NCBI GenBank assembly: GCA_002409725.1
Contig: DHOI01000030.1
Span: forward strand, 1-8,016
Reading direction: 5' to 3'
Origin: Christensenella sp. UBA5394
Lineage (GTDB): Bacteria > Bacillota > Clostridia > Christensenellales > CAG-138
DNA: 8,016 bases
Both the position numbers and the translations under genes were made by a program. The notes below the pieces were generated by a model. It made no database searches and had not been told where the DNA came from. It saw only the letters and a program-made list of their open reading frames with translations. The number at the start of each line of letters is the position of its first letter. The stretch's first letter is position 1. This document shows positions 1-7,143 of this stretch, piece after piece.

Positions 1-159
1 TCTTAACTAAGACTCTTAAGGCATTATGGCAAAATCGCCACAACCATTAAAAGGCATAACATCCGTTCCTGGGCTGGGCATCTGCATCCGGCGTCCGTTT
101 TGTGCTAGGCACCCACGCTAAGCAAGAGCAACGAAAATCAAAAGAAATGAGGTTTCCGT

Positions 160-2130
160 ATGAAAACCCTGCGAGCAAAGATCATTTCCGTTATGGTAGC
201 CTTGCTGGCTGCTTCCGTGATTATAACGGGCGCTATTTCCGCTTATCTGGGCTATCGGGGCACGCAAAACACCCTGGAGCAGAGTTTGGCGCAAATGTCC
301 AAGATGGCCGTGGAGCGGCTCGAATGGCAGCTTTATGCCTATAAAGGATTGGTAGCGGAGATGGGGCTGGTCAAACAGCTATCCGACAACGAAAACACCA
401 CGACCATGGCCACCAAGATTCGCTTGCTGCAAGCGCGCGTGGAAAACGGCGGCTTTTTGGATGGGCACCTGGTCACCGTGGTCGGCCGTTCCCTCATGGA
501 CGAAACGGATTTCAGCGAGAATGCCTGCTTTAAGGCCGCGCTCAAAGGGGAGACCACCGTAAGCGATTTCATTGTGAACGAGGATGGCAGCACGCGGATC
601 TTATTCGGCGCGCCCCTTTGGCAGCACGGCCAGCGGGGCCTGAAGGTGGCGGGCGTGATAATCGCCTCGATGGATGGCGACATCCTCAGCCAGCTCGTGG
701 AAGGGCTGCAGGTGAGCGAAAACGGCTCCGCCTACATTATCAACCAGGAAGGCAACGTGATTGCGCACAAAAACCGCGCGCTGGTTACGGGCCGCAGCAA
801 TACCATCAAGGATGCGAAAACGGATCCCGCCCAAGCGGATCTGGCCGCGCTGGAGCAACAGATGGTCAAGGGCCTTTCCGGCTTCGGCTCATATGTTTAC
901 GGAGGCGAGAGCAAGGTGCTCTCCTTTGCGCCCATTTCAGAGACCGGCGGCTGGAGCCTGGCCGTTACCGCTCCACAGGCGGATTTTATGGAGCAGACCT
1001 GGCGGGGCATCTACATCACCATCGGCCTGGTGGCGCTGATGGTGGCGGTGGGCGCGGCCGCGGCCGTGGCTACGGCCAACCGCATATCCCGGCCCGTGAC
1101 GGCCTGCGCCAAACGGCTGGCCCTGGTGGCCGAGGGGGATCTCCAATCCCCTGTGCCGCAGGTGAAAAGCAAGGATGAAACCAGGATGCTGGCCGAGGCT
1201 ACCGATACCATCCTCACAGGGGTGCGCGAAATCATCGCCGATATGAATGCGCGGCTGGACGGCATGGCTGGCGGCGATTTCGGCGCAGCCGGCCTCGGTG
1301 CGGCCTACAGAGGGGATTTTCAGCGCCTGGCCCGGTCGATGGAGCGTATCGCCCAAACCCTGAGCAATACCATACGGCAGATCATCCAATCCGCAGAGCA
1401 GGTAGCCTCGGGGGCAGGCCAGGTCTCCGACGGCGCGCAGTCCCTCAGCCAGGGCGCGGCCGAACAGGCCGGCACCGTGGAGGAGCTATTCGCCTCTGTC
1501 AATTCCATTTCGGAACAGGTGCGCAAGAACGCGCAAAACGCGGATGAAGCCAAACAGCTTGCGGGCCAAGCGCAGGCGCAGGTGCTGGAGGGCAACGCTA
1601 AGATGGCGGAAATGACCCAGGCCATGGCTGAGATCCGCGCTTCCTCCGGCGAAATCGGCAAGATCATCAAAACCATCGAGGATATCGCCTTCCAAACCAA
1701 CATCCTGGCCCTCAACGCGGCCGTGGAAGCGGCCCGGGCCGGAGAGGCGGGCAAGGGCTTTGCCGTGGTGGCCGACGAGGTGCGAAACCTCGCCTCCAAA
1801 AGCGCCGAGGCAGCCAGCAATACCACATCCCTCATCGAAGATTCCATCGCCTCCGTGGAGCGGGGCGCGGGCATAGCGGAGGGTACGGCCCAATCCCTGG
1901 ATGCGGTTGTGCAGGGCGTAAAGAAGCTGGCCGCTACGGTGGATCAGATCACAGAGGCCAGCCGGGAGCAGGCCGAGGCCGTGTCCCAGGTGAGCCTGGG
2001 CATGGAGCAGATCTCCGCCGTGGTGCAGACCAACTCCGCCACCGCGCAAGAGAGCGCCGCCGCCAGCGAGGAGCTTTCCAGCCAGGCTTCCCTTTTGCAG
2101 GATATGATGCGCGAATTCCACTTGGTATAA
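160..2130 (+). CDS. Methyl-accepting chemotaxis protein (Cache sensor, HAMP, MCP signalling domain)
   Basis: This is a transmembrane chemoreceptor of 656 residues that senses an extracytoplasmic ligand and controls the CheA kinase through CheW. The sequence shows TM1 at about residues 7-29, a dCache-like periplasmic or extracellular domain at about 33-275, TM2 at about 283-306, and a HAMP domain at 308-350 beginning RISRPV. A second HAMP-like segment lies at about 362-405 (GDF repeated twice), followed by the long cytoplasmic coiled-coil signalling domain. Its hairpin tip at 507-545 has the classic [20 protein letters not shown] pattern and then [13 protein letters not shown]. The sensor has a [11 protein letters not shown] stretch typical of general dCache domains; I do not see the R-x-WY amino-acid-binding motif, so the ligand is unknown. 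The C-terminus (EFHLV) lacks an NWETF-type CheR tether. The ATG is preceded by GAGG at 149-152, seven bases away. The stop lies 23 bases before cheW. The family call is certain; the ligand is not. Confidence 0.97.
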   Translation: MKTLRAKIISVMVALLAASVIITGAISAYLGYRGTQNTLEQSLAQMSKMAVERLEWQLYAYKGLVAEMGLVKQLSDNENTTTMATKIRLLQARVENGGFLDGHLVTVVGRSLMDETDFSENACFKAALKGETTVSDFIVNEDGSTRILFGAPLWQHGQRGLKVAGVIIASMDGDILSQLVEGLQVSENGSAYIINQEGNVIAHKNRALVTGRSNTIKDAKTDPAQADLAALEQQMVKGLSGFGSYVYGGESKVLSFAPISETGGWSLAVTAPQADFMEQTWRGIYITIGLVALMVAVGAAAAVATANRISRPVTACAKRLALVAEGDLQSPVPQVKSKDETRMLAEATDTILTGVREIIADMNARLDGMAGGDFGAAGLGAAYRGDFQRLARSMERIAQTLSNTIRQIIQSAEQVASGAGQVSDGAQSLSQGAAEQAGTVEELFASVNSISEQVRKNAQNADEAKQLAGQAQAQVLEGNAKMAEMTQAMAEIRASSGEIGKIIKTIEDIAFQTNILALNAAVEAARAGEAGKGFAVVADEVRNLASKSAEAASNTTSLIEDSIASVERGAGIAEGTAQSLDAVVQGVKKLAATVDQITEASREQAEAVSQVSLGMEQISAVVQTNSATAQESAAASEELSSQASLLQDMMREFHLV

Positions 2131-2153
2131 AAACATAGAGAGGAGAAAGCAGT

Positions 2154-2612
2154 ATGGAATCCCTGCTGCAAAACATGGCCGTTGGCCAGGAGGAGATGGA
2201 GGATCGGTATCTGATATTCTGGCTGGACGGGCAGCTTTTCGGCCTGCCGATCGAAAGCGTAGTGCAAATCGTACAGATGCAGGAGATCATCCGCATACCC
2301 CAGACCCCCGCCTATGAAAAGGGCGTGATCCACCTAAGGGGCAGCATAATCACCGTAACGGATGCGCGGCTTCGCCTGGGCAAGGCGGAGGCCGATTATA
2401 CGGAGCGCACCTGCATCCTGGTGTGTAGCGTTGCCGGCAAGGCCCTAGGCCTGATCGTGGACGCGGTAGAAGAGGTTATACGGATCGGCAGGGAGAATAT
2501 TTCGTCCGCCCCCTCACGGGCTGCTTACGCCAACGACTATATACTGGGCGTGGCCAAGACGGATACTGGCATGGTGCTGCTGCTCTCCCCGGAAAAGCTC
2601 TGGAGCCTGTAA
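2154..2612 (+). CDS. cheW: CheW-like chemotaxis coupling protein
   Basis: This is a single CheW-domain protein of 152 residues, the usual size for CheW, which is a soluble adaptor linking receptor tips to the CheA kinase. The domain occupies about residues 17-150: it opens with YLIFWLDGQLFGLPIESV, has the conserved RG-x-I-x-x-x-x-D-x-R core (HLRGSIITVTDARLRLG), and then GLIVDAVEEVIRI, all hallmarks of the family. There is no receiver domain, so it is not CheV, and no kinase domain, so it is not CheA. The ATG has a strong AGGAG at 2141-2145, eight bases upstream. It follows the chemoreceptor by 23 bases on the same strand and is probably co-transcribed, which suggests it serves that receptor. 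The species may have other CheW copies in a main che operon, so the symbol is by family only. Confidence 0.93.
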   Translation: MESLLQNMAVGQEEMEDRYLIFWLDGQLFGLPIESVVQIVQMQEIIRIPQTPAYEKGVIHLRGSIITVTDARLRLGKAEADYTERTCILVCSVAGKALGLIVDAVEEVIRIGRENISSAPSRAAYANDYILGVAKTDTGMVLLLSPEKLWSL

Positions 2613-2617
2613 GGGTC

Positions 2618-2643
2618 AAAAAGGTGGCTGCAGCCACCTTTTT
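2618..2643. terminator. Bidirectional rho-independent terminator, first hairpin
   Basis: This is a perfect 26-base palindrome: five A, GGTGGC, the loop TGCA, GCCACC, five T. It begins five bases after the cheW stop codon. Because it has A5 before and T5 after the stem, it can end transcription on both strands. It sits between convergent cheW and the MOSC gene. Confidence 0.85.
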
Positions 2644-2652
2644 CAATACGCT

Positions 2653-2678
2653 AAAGCGGCCCTCGCGGGCCGCTTTTT
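2653..2678. terminator. Bidirectional rho-independent terminator, second hairpin
   Basis: The stem is GCGGCCC (2656-2662) and GGGCCGC (2667-2673) with loop TCGC, flanked by AAA on the left and TTTTT on the right. It lies nine bases past the stop of the minus-strand MOSC gene and is the first terminator met by the molybdenum cofactor operon. Reading from cheW it is a back-up terminator with a better T tract. Confidence 0.85.
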
Positions 2679-2687
2679 ATCTTCCTA

Positions 2688-3119
2688 TCACACGATGCTG
2701 ATCTCGTCCCCGGGGTGGATATCACCTGGCTCGAGCACCTTTACGAAGATGCCCTCCGTGGGCATGATGCACATGCCCACCTGCTTATATATCTGGCAAT
2801 GCTGATGGCATTCCTTGCCGATTTGGGTCACCTCGGCCAGGCAGTCGCCCAGGCGCAGCTTTGTGCCCACGGCCAGGGTATATAGTTCGATTCCCTCGGT
2901 GGTGATGTTTTCCGCGAATTTGCCCGGCGTCAAATCCGGTACGCCCAGGGCGGTCATCTTATCCACGCTCTCCTTAGCCAAGAGGCTGATCTGCCTGTGC
3001 CAGTTCCCGGCATGGGCGTCCCCCTCAATGCCGTGATCCACGCTGGTATGGGCCACGGGTATGGGGTGCTTGAAGGTGCCCTTGCGCTCGCTAATGTTTA
3101 CCGCTACGACCTTTGCCAT
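2688..3119 (-). CDS. MOSC domain-containing protein
   Basis: This is a stand-alone MOSC-domain protein of 143 residues. MOSC domains are named for the C-terminal domain of Moco sulfurases and are proposed to bind sulfur or molybdenum cofactor through a conserved cysteine. Visible family features are VDHGIEGDAHAG (residues 27-38), ISLLAKES (44-51), GKFAENITTEGI (66-77), and a cysteine-rich segment at 101-117 with C104, C108 and C117, followed by PTEGIF and PGDIHPGD. This short clostridial form lacks the beta-barrel N-terminal domain of larger sulfurases. The start is supported by GGAGG at 3130-3134, ten bases before the ATG and overlapping the end of moaA. It is the last gene of the mogA-moaC-moaA operon and ends before tandem terminators. 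The family is clear from sequence; a role in maturing or carrying the cofactor is inferred from context. Confidence 0.92.
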   Translation of the reverse strand: MAKVVAVNISERKGTFKHPIPVAHTSVDHGIEGDAHAGNWHRQISLLAKESVDKMTALGVPDLTPGKFAENITTEGIELYTLAVGTKLRLGDCLAEVTQIGKECHQHCQIYKQVGMCIMPTEGIFVKVLEPGDIHPGDEISIV

Positions 3120-3125
3120 CCTAAC

Positions 3126-4070
3126 TCATCCTCCGATCCGATTCATGGTCCGGTTCGTGTCGCTGCCACGCTCCATCATGTGGTGGCTCATGGGCTTTTT
3201 CGTAATGCCGGCCCGCATGGCGACCAGCAGCGTCTCCCCCGCAAGACCCCGCAGGGAGATCTCCTCGCTGGAGTGCAGGCAGGGCTTGAGCATGCCGTCC
3301 GCGGTCACGCGGATGCGGTTGCAATCCCCGCAAAAACGGTGGCTCAGGGGCCGAATCAGCCCCACCGTGCCCAAATAGCCTGGCATTTGGTAGCGCTCCG
3401 CCACGCCCTTGGCTGGCAGGGGAACCAGCGCCGGGCAGGCCGCGAGCACCGTTTCCGCAGGCAGGAAGCGTGCCTTTTCCCAATGCGCGCACTCGCCGAT
3501 GGGCATCAGCTCGATAAAGCGCACCTCATAGGGCTTGTCCCTGGTCAACTCGACCAGGGCGGGGATCTCGTCATCGTTGACGCCGCCCATCAGCACGGCG
3601 TTCAGCTTGATGTTATCGAAACCGGCGGCCTCAGCGGCCTCAATGCCGGCCCAGGCATCTTTGAATTCGCCCCAGCGGGTGATGCGGCGGTATTTGGCCG
3701 CGTCCAGCGTATCCAGGCTAATGTTGAGCCGGTCGACCCCTGCTGCGTGCAGGTCTTTGGCGTAGCGCGTGAGCAGCAGGCCGTTGGTGGTGAGGCAGAG
3801 TTCCCCGAGGCCGGGCAGGGCGCCGATTCCCCGGCAAATTTCCAGAATACCCTTGCGCACCAGCGGCTCGCCGCCGGTGATGCGGATTTTTGTGATACCC
3901 AAAGAAACGGCGGCCTCGGCAATGGCCACGCATTCCTCCACCCGCAGGATATCACTATGCGGCAGAATAGGCACGCCGCTTTCGGGCATGCAGTATTGGC
4001 AGCGCAGGTTGCACTTATCCGTAACGGAAAGCCGCAGATACTCAATGGAACGCCCGTAATCATCCCGCAT
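3126..4070 (-). CDS. moaA: GTP 3',8-cyclase MoaA (molybdenum cofactor biosynthesis)
   Basis: This is a radical SAM enzyme that converts GTP to 3',8-cyclo-7,8-dihydro-GTP, the first step of molybdenum cofactor synthesis, in the cytoplasm. The protein has 314 residues, close to the usual 320-340. The N-terminal cluster motif is C20-x3-C24-x2-C27 (KCNLRCQYCMPE), the SAM-binding TGGEP is at 65-69, and the second, substrate-binding iron-sulfur cluster has C247, C250 and C264 (FCGDCNRIRVTADG...KPC). The protein ends in the conserved Gly-Gly (313-314) needed for activity in the family. I chose the ATG at 4070 because GAGG lies seven bases upstream; an in-frame TTG at 4076 would have almost no spacing to it. 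It begins two bases after the moaC stop and ends six bases before the MOSC gene, so the genes are probably translationally coupled. Confidence 0.97.
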   Translation of the reverse strand: MRDDYGRSIEYLRLSVTDKCNLRCQYCMPESGVPILPHSDILRVEECVAIAEAAVSLGITKIRITGGEPLVRKGILEICRGIGALPGLGELCLTTNGLLLTRYAKDLHAAGVDRLNISLDTLDAAKYRRITRWGEFKDAWAGIEAAEAAGFDNIKLNAVLMGGVNDDEIPALVELTRDKPYEVRFIELMPIGECAHWEKARFLPAETVLAACPALVPLPAKGVAERYQMPGYLGTVGLIRPLSHRFCGDCNRIRVTADGMLKPCLHSSEEISLRGLAGETLLVAMRAGITKKPMSHHMMERGSDTNRTMNRIGG

Positions 4071-4072
4071 GC

Positions 4073-4555
4073 TCAATCCTCGCTTTGCCGCTGATAGGCG
4101 CCGCTTTTGCCGCCGCTCTTATGCAGCAGGCAGACCTGGCCGATCTCCATGCCCCGCTCCACGGCCTTGCACATATCGTATACCGTAAGGGCGGCCACGG
4201 AGCAGGCGGTGAGGGCTTCCATTTCCACCCCCGTGTGGTAGGTGCAGGAGACCTCGGCCTCGATACGCACCCGATCCGTGCCCAGGGGCGCTAATTCCAC
4301 GCGCACGGCGTCCAGCGGCAGGGGGTGGCACATGGGGATCAGTTCCCACGTGTGCTTGGCAGCCATGATGCCGGCGATGCGGGCACAGGCGAACACATCC
4401 CCCTTGGGCATTTGCCCGTTTGTGATCATGGCCAGGGTTTCGGGCTTCATTTTAACAATGGCCTGCGCCACGGCGCGGCGCTTGCTATCGGCCTTGGCCC
4501 CCACATCCACCATGCGGGCTTGGCCCTTTTCATCTATGTGCGATAGCTTTTGCAT
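4073..4555 (-). CDS. moaC: Cyclic pyranopterin monophosphate synthase MoaC
   Basis: MoaC takes the MoaA product and rearranges it to cyclic pyranopterin monophosphate. The protein has 160 residues and matches the full length of E. coli MoaC. Conserved active-site regions are K51 in [13 protein letters not shown]77 in [18 protein letters not shown] at 109-117, and D127/K130 in YDMCKAV; the end has the family HKSGGKSG. The reading frame stays open upstream of this ATG, but the family begins at [18 protein letters not shown] and the ATG at 4555 has AAGGAG at 4561-4566, five bases upstream. So the shorter start is preferred. It lies 20 bases after mogA and two bases before moaA on the same strand, in the middle of the operon. 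Confidence 0.97.
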   Translation of the reverse strand: MQKLSHIDEKGQARMVDVGAKADSKRRAVAQAIVKMKPETLAMITNGQMPKGDVFACARIAGIMAAKHTWELIPMCHPLPLDAVRVELAPLGTDRVRIEAEVSCTYHTGVEMEALTACSVAALTVYDMCKAVERGMEIGQVCLLHKSGGKSGAYQRQSED

Positions 4556-4575
4556 AAATTCTCCTTGGTTCTTTT

Positions 4576-5064
4576 CTATGTGCGGGCGCATTCCGCGGCT
4601 TCGCCCCGCAGGATATCTATTCCATGGCCCAGCGCCGGCAGGATGACCTCCAGGCATTCGCGCACGGCCTTGGGGCTGCCGGGCAGGTTGATGATGAGCG
4701 TACGTTTGCGGATGCCGGCTACGGCTCTGGTGAGCATGGCCCGGTTGGTGACTTGCAGGCTCTTGGCGCGCATGGCCTCAGGGATGCCCGGCGTCAGGCG
4801 CTCCACCACATCCAGCGTTGCCTCGGGCGTCACATCCCGGGAAGAAAAACCCGTGCCGCCGGTGGTAAAAATCACCTCGGCCAGATCCTCATCACAAAGC
4901 TTTTCGAGGGCCTCGGCAATCAGCGGCCGCTCATCGGCCAGTATCTCATAAGAAGATACTGAAGCAAAGCCCCGGCACATCTCGCGGATGACCTGGCCGC
5001 TTACATCCTCCCGCTCGCCCCGTGCACCCTTATCGCTGGCCGTGATGATGGCGATCCGATACAT
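4576..5064 (-). CDS. mogA: MogA/MoaB family molybdopterin adenylyltransferase
   Basis: Proteins of this family activate molybdopterin with ATP to form adenylyl-molybdopterin before metal insertion. The product has 162 residues, shorter than E. coli MogA (195) and in the range of MoaB-like proteins, so mogA versus moaB cannot be settled from sequence alone. Family motifs are [20 protein letters not shown] with TTGGTG at 67-72 and D77, D44 in ILADERP at the position of the other catalytic aspartate, and LPGSPK at 127-132. The frame extends 18 codons further upstream, but the ATG at 5064 starts the Rossmann-like first strand ([13 protein letters not shown]) and has AGGAGG at 5074-5079, nine bases upstream. 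It is the first gene of the cofactor operon and reads from an extended -10 promoter candidate about 60 bases upstream. Confidence 0.93.
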   Translation of the reverse strand: MYRIAIITASDKGARGEREDVSGQVIREMCRGFASVSSYEILADERPLIAEALEKLCDEDLAEVIFTTGGTGFSSRDVTPEATLDVVERLTPGIPEAMRAKSLQVTNRAMLTRAVAGIRKRTLIINLPGSPKAVRECLEVILPALGHGIDILRGEAAECART

Positions 5065-5082
5065 AATTGCATTCCTCCTGTA

Positions 5083-5096
5083 GGGCCGAGCGGCCC
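5083..5096 (-). other. Short GC hairpin in the mogA leader
   Basis: An inverted repeat, GGGCCG and CGGCCC separated by two bases, can fold as a five-base-pair stem with a four-base loop. On the minus strand it lies just upstream of the AGGAGG of mogA, inside the roughly 50-base predicted leader. It has no T tract, so it is not a terminator. It might modulate ribosome access or RNA stability, or be chance in GC-rich DNA. Confidence 0.35.
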
Positions 5097-5123
5097 GCTG
5101 ATCTGGATATTTACGCATGATTG

Positions 5124-5132
5124 ATTATAGCA
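5124..5132 (-). promoter_or_regulatory. Extended -10 promoter for the mogA-moaC-moaA-MOSC operon
   Basis: Read on the minus strand, the sequence is TGCTATAAT, a perfect TATAAT hexamer with the TGn extension recognised by the main sigma factor. I see only a weak -35 (about TTCCCT at 18-base spacing), which is common for extended -10 promoters. Transcription would start near 5117, giving a leader of about 50 bases before mogA. That leader is too short for a known molybdenum cofactor riboswitch. Confidence 0.6.
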
Positions 5133-5190
5133 TATTCCAGAGGAAACAGGGAAAGGGTTTGGAAAAAGCGATACAAACCTGATTTTACCT

Positions 5191-5210
5191 GGACTTTCGA
5201 AAAAAGTACC
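5191..5210. promoter_or_regulatory. Inverted repeat next to the cyclase -35, possible operator
   Basis: GGACTTT (5191-5197) is complementary to AAAGTACC (5203-5210) apart from one bulged A, with five bases between. It directly abuts the candidate -35 at 5211, where a regulator could act. A direct repeat of ACCTG with a ten-base period (5177-5181 and 5187-5191) lies just upstream. No known regulator motif is recognised, and the repeat is short enough to arise by chance. Confidence 0.25.
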
Positions 5211-5239
5211 TTGTAATTTGCATCTGTATCCAGTAAAAT
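5211..5239 (+). promoter_or_regulatory. Sigma-A-type promoter candidate for the diguanylate cyclase
   Basis: TTGTAA (5211-5216, four of six consensus bases) and TAAAAT (5234-5239, five of six) are separated by exactly 17 bases. Predicted transcription would begin near 5246, only about five bases before the ATG at 5251. That makes the upstream TTG at 5218 an unlikely start codon if this promoter is real. Confidence 0.45.
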
Positions 5240-5250
5240 CCTATATACAT

Positions 5251-7143
5251 ATGGCTCTTTATCGTGCTGTGAAAAACCGGAACCTCACGGCTGAAAAATC
5301 AAGGCGGCGGCCTTTTGGGGCAGGCGCTTTGGCGGGGGATAAACGAAGCTCGGGCGGAAAGCCGGGGCTGGTTTTTCTTGCGTGCAGCCTGCTGTTCGTG
5401 GTGGCCGTGGTTTTGCTTCTCGGCCTACAAAAGGGTAGGCTCAAGCAGGAAATCGACGCGCTGGTGCGCAGCAACTTCGATGTGAACATTAAAAGCCGGA
5501 CCGCTGAAATCAGCGCGGAGATCGCCCATACGCGCAGTACCTTACAGGCCGCGGCCGGCGTGGTGCAGATCGCCGGCGTCTCCCCGCAAGATGCGCGCTT
5601 GCGGCAACTGCTCGATAAGGTGGATGCCATCAATGCCGCCGAAGACGTGGGTTATACAGCCGTGGAGGATTTGGCGGCCAGCAGGCTGGCCCCCTCCGCC
5701 GCACGCTTGGTTCGGGGCGAGGTCGTGGTAACCGATATCTTATATTTTAGCACTCTAGACGATTATTTTTATTACATCTGTGTACCCGTATGGAAAGATG
5801 GGCAAGTCTCCGGCGTGCTTTCCGCCCGCATGCGGGCGAAGGAACTCATGCAGGTGGATCCGGACGGCGTTAACTATAAGGATGTGCGTACCTGCCTGGT
5901 GACGAGCGAGGGCAGGTTTGTTTTTGCCGATCCGCAGGAACGCCCACCCGGCGATATTTTTACCAGCCTGCAAAACGCAGGCCTTTCCGAGGCGGATGTG
6001 ACGGGCATTGCCAATGCCCTTCATGGCCGGGGCGAGAGCAGCTATCAATTTGCCCGCAAGGGCAGTGTCTATTTCGTATCTATAGGCGAGATCGGCTATA
6101 ATGGTTGGCACTTGGTGGCTTTTTTGCGTGGCCCGGACGTGCTGGTACAATCGGACAGCATACTCAAAAGCGCGCTGCACACAAGTGCCGCCCTGGTGCT
6201 ATTGACCACCGGGGTCTGCTGCGTGATCTACACCATGCTGCTAAAGGACCGCAGGGAGCTCGAGCGCGAGCAGCGCCGCTATGCTATGCTGGGCCAATTT
6301 TCGGATACGGTGCTTTTTGAATACAACCGCGAAACAAACGCCGTGGAATTCACTTCCAACGCAGAGGCCCGCCTTAGCCTGGAGGGGGCTGCCCGCCTGG
6401 AGAATATCTCTTCCCCGGATCAGGCCCGCAAGCTTTTCCATCCGGACGACCTTGATAAGGTGCGTGAGATCTTCTTTGCACACAAGGAGGAGGGCGTCCT
6501 CTATTATACGGAGCTCAGGATGAAATGCCAGGATGGCCGCTACCTTTGGTTTGGGTGCCAATACAGGGCGGTGGAGGAAGCGGCCAGGGGCCTTTCGCTG
6601 GTGGTGGGTAAGCTGGTGGATATTACGGATCAGCGCAGCCGCGAGCAGGAGCTGGAGGAAAATGCCCGCCGGGATATCCTCACGGGCGTCTATAACAAGG
6701 CCGGGGAGGATATGATCGAGGCGCTATTGAAGGAGCGGCCCCAGGGCGTTTTGATGATGCTGGACGTAGATCGGCTTAAAAAGCTCAACGATACCTATGG
6801 CCACAGCACCGGCGATTTGGCGCTGGCCCGGCTGGGCCGTCTGCTCAACGAAACCTTCCGCCAGGGGGATATCGCGGCCAGGGTGGGCGGGGATGAGTTC
6901 ATCGTGTTCCTGCCCGGCCCACGGGACCTGGAGGCGGCCCGCGAGCGTGCCAAGCAGCTGCTCTGCCGCATTCGCGCCATCTCCGTGGGCGATCAGGGGC
7001 GGATCCTTTCCGCCAGCGCTGGCCTCGCCCTTGCACCCCAGGATGGCATTACCTATCAGGAACTCTACGCGGCCGCGGATAAGGCCATGTATCGCGCCAA
7101 GCAGAAGCGCGTCTGCAAAGAGGATTCAGAGGAGAAGCAATAA
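5251..7143 (+). CDS. Membrane-bound diguanylate cyclase (Cache-like sensor, PAS, GGDEF)
   Basis: This protein should make cyclic di-GMP from two GTP in response to an external and possibly an internal signal. With the ATG at 5251 it has 630 residues: a basic N-terminal tail, TM1 at about 39-59, a Cache-like extracytoplasmic domain at about 61-305, TM2 at about 308-331, a PAS domain at about 345-460 ending in VDITDQ, and a GGDEF domain from about 474 to 620. The domain begins DILTGVYNK and contains LDVDRLKKLNDTYGH. The active-site GGDEF is intact (546-550), and RQGD (537-540), five residues before it, is a product-inhibition I-site. There is no EAL or HD-GYP domain. No clear ribosome binding site precedes ATG 5251, TTG 5218 or TTG 5329, so the start is uncertain. 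It is divergent from the cofactor operon and convergent with nrdG. Function is confident; the ligand and exact N-terminus are not. Confidence 0.93.
   Translation: MALYRAVKNRNLTAEKSRRRPFGAGALAGDKRSSGGKPGLVFLACSLLFVVAVVLLLGLQKGRLKQEIDALVRSNFDVNIKSRTAEISAEIAHTRSTLQAAAGVVQIAGVSPQDARLRQLLDKVDAINAAEDVGYTAVEDLAASRLAPSAARLVRGEVVVTDILYFSTLDDYFYYICVPVWKDGQVSGVLSARMRAKELMQVDPDGVNYKDVRTCLVTSEGRFVFADPQERPPGDIFTSLQNAGLSEADVTGIANALHGRGESSYQFARKGSVYFVSIGEIGYNGWHLVAFLRGPDVLVQSDSILKSALHTSAALVLLTTGVCCVIYTMLLKDRRELEREQRRYAMLGQFSDTVLFEYNRETNAVEFTSNAEARLSLEGAARLENISSPDQARKLFHPDDLDKVREIFFAHKEEGVLYYTELRMKCQDGRYLWFGCQYRAVEEAARGLSLVVGKLVDITDQRSREQELEENARRDILTGVYNKAGEDMIEALLKERPQGVLMMLDVDRLKKLNDTYGHSTGDLALARLGRLLNETFRQGDIAARVGGDEFIVFLPGPRDLEAARERAKQLLCRIRAISVGDQGRILSASAGLALAPQDGITYQELYAAADKAMYRAKQKRVCKEDSEEKQ

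Noticed and set aside
1..159. Possible riboswitch or promoter upstream of the chemoreceptor
   Set aside because: I looked for cyclic di-GMP riboswitch core sequences and sigma-28-type promoter elements and found no convincing match. A TTAACT/TATGGC pair at 3-30 and a small TGGC/GCCA stem at 27-40 are too weak to call.
1486..2136. Minus-strand open frame of 216 codons opposite the chemoreceptor
   Set aside because: It lies wholly within the receptor signalling domain on the other strand and has a low-complexity Gly/Leu/His-rich translation, so it is a codon-bias shadow.
4071..4076. TTG start for moaA overlapping the moaC stop
   Set aside because: The GAGG motif would be only one or two bases away from the TTG, while the ATG at 4070 has normal seven-base spacing and fits the usual MoaA N-terminus.
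2997..4094. Plus-strand open frame of 365 codons opposite moaA and the MOSC gene
   Set aside because: It is antisense to two clearly recognised genes, its His/Gln/Ala-rich translation resembles no family, and no ribosome binding site fits it. Long antisense frames are common in GC-rich genes.
4556..4657. 34-residue N-terminal extension of moaC
   Set aside because: It overlaps the end of mogA, is not part of the MoaC family, and the internal ATG has a strong AAGGAG.
5065..5117. Molybdenum cofactor riboswitch before mogA
   Set aside because: The predicted leader is only about 50 bases, shorter than the known riboswitch, and holds just one short stem.
5065..5118. 18-residue N-terminal extension of mogA
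   Set aside because: It would begin almost at the predicted transcription start, overrun the AGGAGG and hairpin, and add residues not seen in the family.
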